Position numbers and translations under genes: made by a program. The notes beneath the pieces were generated by a model. The model did not search any database. It was not told the origin of the DNA and worked only from the letters and a program-made list of their open reading frames with translations. This document shows, in pieces, positions 60,993 through 64,000 of a stretch of DNA of 64,000 bases (positions are counted from its first letter, which is position 1; each line of letters opens with the position of its first letter). This DNA comes from Corynebacterium testudinoris (GTDB lineage Bacteria; Actinomycetota; Actinomycetes; Mycobacteriales; Mycobacteriaceae). The DNA lies in assembly GCF_001021045.1 (NCBI RefSeq), contig NZ_CP011545.1:1550001-1614000 (forward strand), written 5' to 3'.

Positions 60993-61672
60993 GCCTCGGG
61001 ATTATTCCGGCGATGCCGCTCGGCGGCGCGACGGCGGCGATCATCCTCAAGGAGAGGATTCGCGTCACCCGCGTCCTGCTGGTGGGTCACCATCGCTGAA
61101 CGCTGGGCATACCCCACCTCGTCGAGGACGGTTTGGGAGGCGCGGGATTGAGCGAGATCCTGCTGGCGGTCATCGCGACGCAGCGCCACCAGGCAATAAA
61201 CGACGAAGGCGAGTCCAACGGCCACGATGGACACCCACATGCCGATGGACAGGTCCACGCCGTCCCCAGAGCTGCTTCGAGTTTGCCGAAGCCAGATGGC
61301 CAGAACGGAATAGGGGAAACCGACGGTGCAAAACATCCAGGCGATGAGACCGAAAACAGACCGGCGAGTAATCAGCGTCAACGTGGTGAACACGCCCAAC
61401 CCCAAAAACAGCAACGTGGAGTAGATGTACTCGGTGATTTTGATCCCCGACTCGGCTGCCGCCGAAGAGCGAATAAGGACCTCATAGCCACGAACATCAC
61501 CCGCCTGCGGAAGGAGCAGGGCGACAACATAGAGTAGCAGCGCAACGAGCAGAGCGTATTGCTGATTACCCAGGTGCATCCGCCGAGCGGCCTTCTTCTC
61601 CTCGGCCGCCAACTCCCGCACGGTGGCGGCGGAAGCGCGGATTTCTTCGCTACTGGGGGTGTTCTCACTCAT
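60989..61672 (-). CDS. Multi-pass membrane protein downstream of miaB
   Basis: This 227-residue protein has a charged N-terminus. Four hydrophobic segments are visible: about residues 38-57 (YALLVALLLYVVALLLPQAG), 82-103, 107-126 (VFGLIAWMFCTVGFPYSVLA) and 146-166. The C-terminus is very basic (RRRRAAERHRRNN). The arrangement resembles the conserved Rv2732c-type actinobacterial membrane proteins found next to miaB. The ATG at 61672 has AAGGTGG 7 bases upstream. It starts 11 bases after the miaB stop, so it is probably co-transcribed with it. Confidence 0.78.
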   Translation of the reverse strand: MSENTPSSEEIRASAATVRELAAEEKKAARRMHLGNQQYALLVALLLYVVALLLPQAGDVRGYEVLIRSSAAAESGIKITEYIYSTLLFLGLGVFTTLTLITRRSVFGLIAWMFCTVGFPYSVLAIWLRQTRSSSGDGVDLSIGMWVSIVAVGLAFVVYCLVALRRDDRQQDLAQSRASQTVLDEVGYAQRSAMVTHQQDAGDANPLLEDDRRRRAAERHRRNNPEA

Positions 61673-61683
61673 GGTCAACCACC

Positions 61684-63210
61684 TTAGCCCGCCGGGTTTT
61701 CCACCGGGGCCGGGGCACCGATGCGCGGGAGGCCCAAGCCGACGCCGATCGGCGCGGTGGTGGGCACTCGGCCGGAGGCCGACATGTCCCCCGCGAGGGT
61801 GCGACGGTGGGTGAGCACAGCGGCGTCGGCAAGCAAGTAGTACGGGGTGGAACCCGTGATGGTGGTCGTGATCATGTCGCCGGGGCGGATGTCACCATCG
61901 AGCGCTCCTGAAGGAACGAAGTGAACGAGGCGTCCGTCGCGAGCCCGGCCCGTCATCCGGTGAGTCTTGTTGCTCTTGCGGCCCCCCTCTTGGACCAGCA
62001 ACTCCACCTCGGTGCCGATGAGCTGGCGGTTGCCCTCCGCCGACACCCGCTCCTGGAGGGCGACGAGGCGCTCGAAGCGCTCCTGCACAACCTCCTTGGG
62101 CACCTGCTCGGCGTAGGTCGCGGCAGGCGTGCCGGGGCGCGGGGAGTACTGGAAGGTATAAGCAGAGGTGAAACGAGCCTGCTCAACAACGTCGAGGGTG
62201 GCCTGAAAATCCTCCTCCGTCTCACCGGGGAAACCAACAATGATGTCAGTGGTGATGGAGGCATGCGGAATCTTCGCACGCACCTCATCCAAGATCGCGA
62301 GGAACTTCTTGGAGCGGTAGGAACGCCGCATCTCCTTCAACACCTTGTCCGAACCCGACTGCAGCGGCATGTGCAACTGCGGACAAATGTTGGGCGTTTC
62401 CGCCATGGCATCAATGACGTCAGTGGTGAACTCAGCCGGATGCGGGGAAGTAAAGCGCAACCGCTCGAGACCGTCGATGGAGCCGCAGGCGCGCAAGAGC
62501 TTGGAAAAGGCGCTGCGATCACGCTCAATCTCCGGATCGGCGAAGTTCACGCCGTAGGCATTAACGTTCTGACCGAGCAACGTCACCTCGGTAACACCTT
62601 GGTCCACCAGCGCCTGTACTTCGGCGAGGATATCGCCAGGACGGCGGTCAACTTCCTTTCCTCGCAGACTTGGCACAATGCAGAACGTGCACGTGTTATT
62701 ACAGCCCACCGACACCGACACCCACCCGGCATAAGCCGACTCGCGCTTGGCCGGAAGGATCGACGGAAACGCCTCCAGGGCCTCGACGATTTCCACCTCG
62801 GCGGCGTCGTTGTGCCGGGAGCGCTCCAACAGGGTAGGCAGGGACCCGATGTTGTGCGTACCAAAGACGACATCGACCCACGGGGCCTTGGTGATCACCG
62901 TGTCGCGGTCCTTCTGCGCGAGACAGCCACCCACCGCAATTTGCATGCCGGGGTGTTCCTTCTTCGTCGCACGCAACTGACCCAACGTGCCATAAAGGCG
63001 CTCATCAGCATTCTCGCGGACCGCACAGGTGTTGAAAACGACGAGGTCCGGCTCCTCACCTTCCGCCGCGACGTAACCCGCCTCCTCCAAGAGGCCGGAA
63101 AGCCGCTCGGAATCGTGCACGTTCATCTGGCACCCAAAGGTACGAACCTCGTAGGTGCGGGGTTCACTCACGGGGTGATTATCAAGGACTGAAAGGTTCT
63201 GCTGCGCCAC
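61684..63210 (-). CDS. miaB: tRNA-2-methylthio-N6-dimethylallyladenosine synthase MiaB
   Basis: This 508-residue radical-SAM methylthiotransferase completes the ms2i6A37 modification begun by MiaA. The N-terminal UPF0004 domain supplies Cys27 (FGCQMN), Cys62 (NTCAVREN) and Cys96 (GGCLAQ) for the auxiliary cluster. The radical SAM cluster is Cys170, Cys174 and Cys177 (GCNNTCTFC). A C-terminal TRAM domain ([20 protein letters not shown]) binds tRNA, and a Pro/Ala tail of about 40 residues follows. The GTG at 63210 lies 8 bases after TAGAAT of a near-consensus promoter and lacks a ribosome site. Confidence 0.96.
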   Translation of the reverse strand: MAQQNLSVLDNHPVSEPRTYEVRTFGCQMNVHDSERLSGLLEEAGYVAAEGEEPDLVVFNTCAVRENADERLYGTLGQLRATKKEHPGMQIAVGGCLAQKDRDTVITKAPWVDVVFGTHNIGSLPTLLERSRHNDAAEVEIVEALEAFPSILPAKRESAYAGWVSVSVGCNNTCTFCIVPSLRGKEVDRRPGDILAEVQALVDQGVTEVTLLGQNVNAYGVNFADPEIERDRSAFSKLLRACGSIDGLERLRFTSPHPAEFTTDVIDAMAETPNICPQLHMPLQSGSDKVLKEMRRSYRSKKFLAILDEVRAKIPHASITTDIIVGFPGETEEDFQATLDVVEQARFTSAYTFQYSPRPGTPAATYAEQVPKEVVQERFERLVALQERVSAEGNRQLIGTEVELLVQEGGRKSNKTHRMTGRARDGRLVHFVPSGALDGDIRPGDMITTTITGSTPYYLLADAAVLTHRRTLAGDMSASGRVPTTAPIGVGLGLPRIGAPAPVENPAG

Positions 63211-63218
63211 GGGGTGCC

Positions 63219-63247
63219 ATTCTAGTACCCAGGCAGGCGGCTACCAA
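63219..63247 (-). promoter_or_regulatory. miaB promoter (leaderless type)
   Basis: On the minus strand TTGGTA (63242-63247) and TAGAAT (63219-63224) are separated by 17 bases. The GTG start lies 8 bases after TAGAAT. Confidence 0.7.
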
Positions 63248-63412
63248 TTGCTCCCGACTCCCGAACAGATTCCCCCTCAACTGGAGAGTTGCCCGGTCCC
63301 CCGGATCTTCGATTGATCGGATCAGCCATGGGGCGAAGATTGCGGCTTTAGCTAAATTTGCCACGTTGCAAAATCGTTAGCGGAAAATGCTCATTTTGCT
63401 ACGCGATCGGCC

Positions 63413-63418
63413 TATAGT
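63413..63418 (+). promoter_or_regulatory. gluA -10 hexamer (leaderless type)
   Basis: TATAGT lies 6 bases before the ATG at 63425, with no ribosome site. The overlapping CTATAGTTCTCATA is a weak partial match to the nitrogen regulator AmtR operator. Confidence 0.5.
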
Positions 63419-63424
63419 TCTCAT

Positions 63425-64000
63425 ATGACCCAGAACACACCTGTCACGGCTGAAGGATCAGGCAACACCCCCATGATCCGGATGAGCGACGTGCAGAAGT
63501 ACTTCGACGATTTCCAGGCGCTCAAGGACATCAACCTGGAGATCCCCAGCGGCCAGGTCGTCGTCGTGCTCGGCCCGTCCGGCTCTGGAAAGTCCACGCT
63601 CTGCCGCACGATTAACCGCCTCGAGCCCATCGAACAGGGCACCATCGAGATCGACGGCGTCCTCCTCCCTGAAGAGGGCAAAGACCTGGCCAAGCTGCGC
63701 GCTGACGTTGGCATGGTGTTCCAGCAATTCAACCTCTTCCCGCACCTGACCATCAAGGACAACGTCACCTTGGGTCCCATGAAGGTCCGGAAGATGAAGA
63801 AGGCCGCCGCCTCCGAGCGGGCCATGCAATTGCTGGAGCGGGTCGGCATCGCCAACCAGTCGGATAAGTACCCGGCGCAGCTGTCCGGTGGACAGCAGCA
63901 GCGCGTGGCCATCGCCCGCGCGCTGGCGATGAACCCCAAGATCATGCTGTTCGACGAACCAACGTCCGCCCTCGACCCCGAAATGGTCAATGAGGTCCTC
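63425..64000 (+). CDS. gluA: Glutamate ABC transporter ATP-binding protein (partial, runs off window end)
   Basis: The first 192 residues of an ABC ATPase are visible. They contain Walker [10 protein letters not shown] at about residues 51-59, the Q-loop [11 protein letters not shown], signature [15 protein letters not shown] and Walker [14 protein letters not shown]. It belongs to the polar amino acid (HisP/GlnQ) group. Position after miaB matches gluABCD of C. glutamicum, which imports glutamate, and the rest of the operon would follow beyond the window. All catalytic motifs are intact, in contrast to the pseudo-ATPase at 48154. The start is ATG 63425 with a TATAGT hexamer 6 bases upstream. 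Confidence 0.9.
   Translation, partial: MTQNTPVTAEGSGNTPMIRMSDVQKYFDDFQALKDINLEIPSGQVVVVLGPSGSGKSTLCRTINRLEPIEQGTIEIDGVLLPEEGKDLAKLRADVGMVFQQFNLFPHLTIKDNVTLGPMKVRKMKKAAASERAMQLLERVGIANQSDKYPAQLSGGQQQRVAIARALAMNPKIMLFDEPTSALDPEMVNEVL

Noticed and set aside
1..64000. CRISPR arrays, insertion sequences, integrases and prophage genes
   Set aside because: No regularly spaced direct repeats, transposase or integrase signatures, or phage structural genes were seen in any frame.

Overview
The window is about 64 kb of GC-rich actinobacterial chromosome from a Corynebacterium; the species cannot be fixed from the sequence alone. The evidence is the gene set and its order: aftC-msrB-hemQ-DUF3000-rnd-dxs-RNA methyltransferase-DUF3710-dut-DUF3093-DUF4193-suhB-ppgK-sigA, then dtd-sigB-dtxR-galE, oxyR-hrpA-nrdR-divS-lexA-sugR-ptsI-fruK-ptsF-ptsH, and uraA-hflX-dapF-miaA-miaB-gluA. 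This matches the order I know from C. glutamicum and C. diphtheriae. The predicted DtxR has every metal-ligand position of the C. diphtheriae protein, and the SugR is close to the C. glutamicum one.

Layout. 1-2050: the end of a Trk/Ktr potassium-channel gene, a small membrane protein, and seven tRNA genes, including a recent Val-Gly tandem duplication. 2050-14850: housekeeping genes (cell-wall arabinan AftC, MsrB, coproheme decarboxylase, RNase D, isoprenoid Dxs, dUTPase, inositol monophosphatase, polyphosphate glucokinase). 14850-24980: the two primary-type sigma factors, SigA behind a hairpin-rich leader and SigB behind a SigH-type promoter, with small conserved actinobacterial proteins, a helicase, a methyltransferase and Dtd between them, then the iron regulator DtxR. 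25000-35000: galE, DUF4192, a PAC2 protein, a Ski2-like helicase, a PepSY lipoprotein, and the peroxide-defence divergon ahpD-ahpC / oxyR. 35080-41000: HrpA, NrdR, a DivS-like protein and LexA with many SOS half-sites. 41300-47550: the sugar phosphotransferase block, with SugR, enzyme I, 1-phosphofructokinase, fructose EII and HPr. 47550-51011: a long gene-free stretch with a perfect GlxR/CRP-type site, followed by a degenerate ABC ATPase overlapping a YhgE/Pip-type membrane protein; this is the least explained unit here. 51008-64000: an ADP-ribosylglycohydrolase-like protein, UraA, HflX, a protein with a Gly/Cys-rich tail, dapF-miaA with an unassigned partner, a DUF349 protein, a GNAT protein, MiaB and the start of gluA.

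Two properties recur. Many start codons lie 6-8 bases after a TAnnnT -10 hexamer with no ribosome binding site, so those mRNAs are probably leaderless. Several convergent gene pairs end inside each other's stop codons. No prophage, insertion sequence, CRISPR array or complete defence island is visible. The only mobile-looking item is an 87-bp inverted-repeat element at 4607-4693. The most interesting leads are the pseudo-ATPase/YhgE unit with its control region, the 87-bp element, and the uncharacterised operators upstream of ptsI and lexA.
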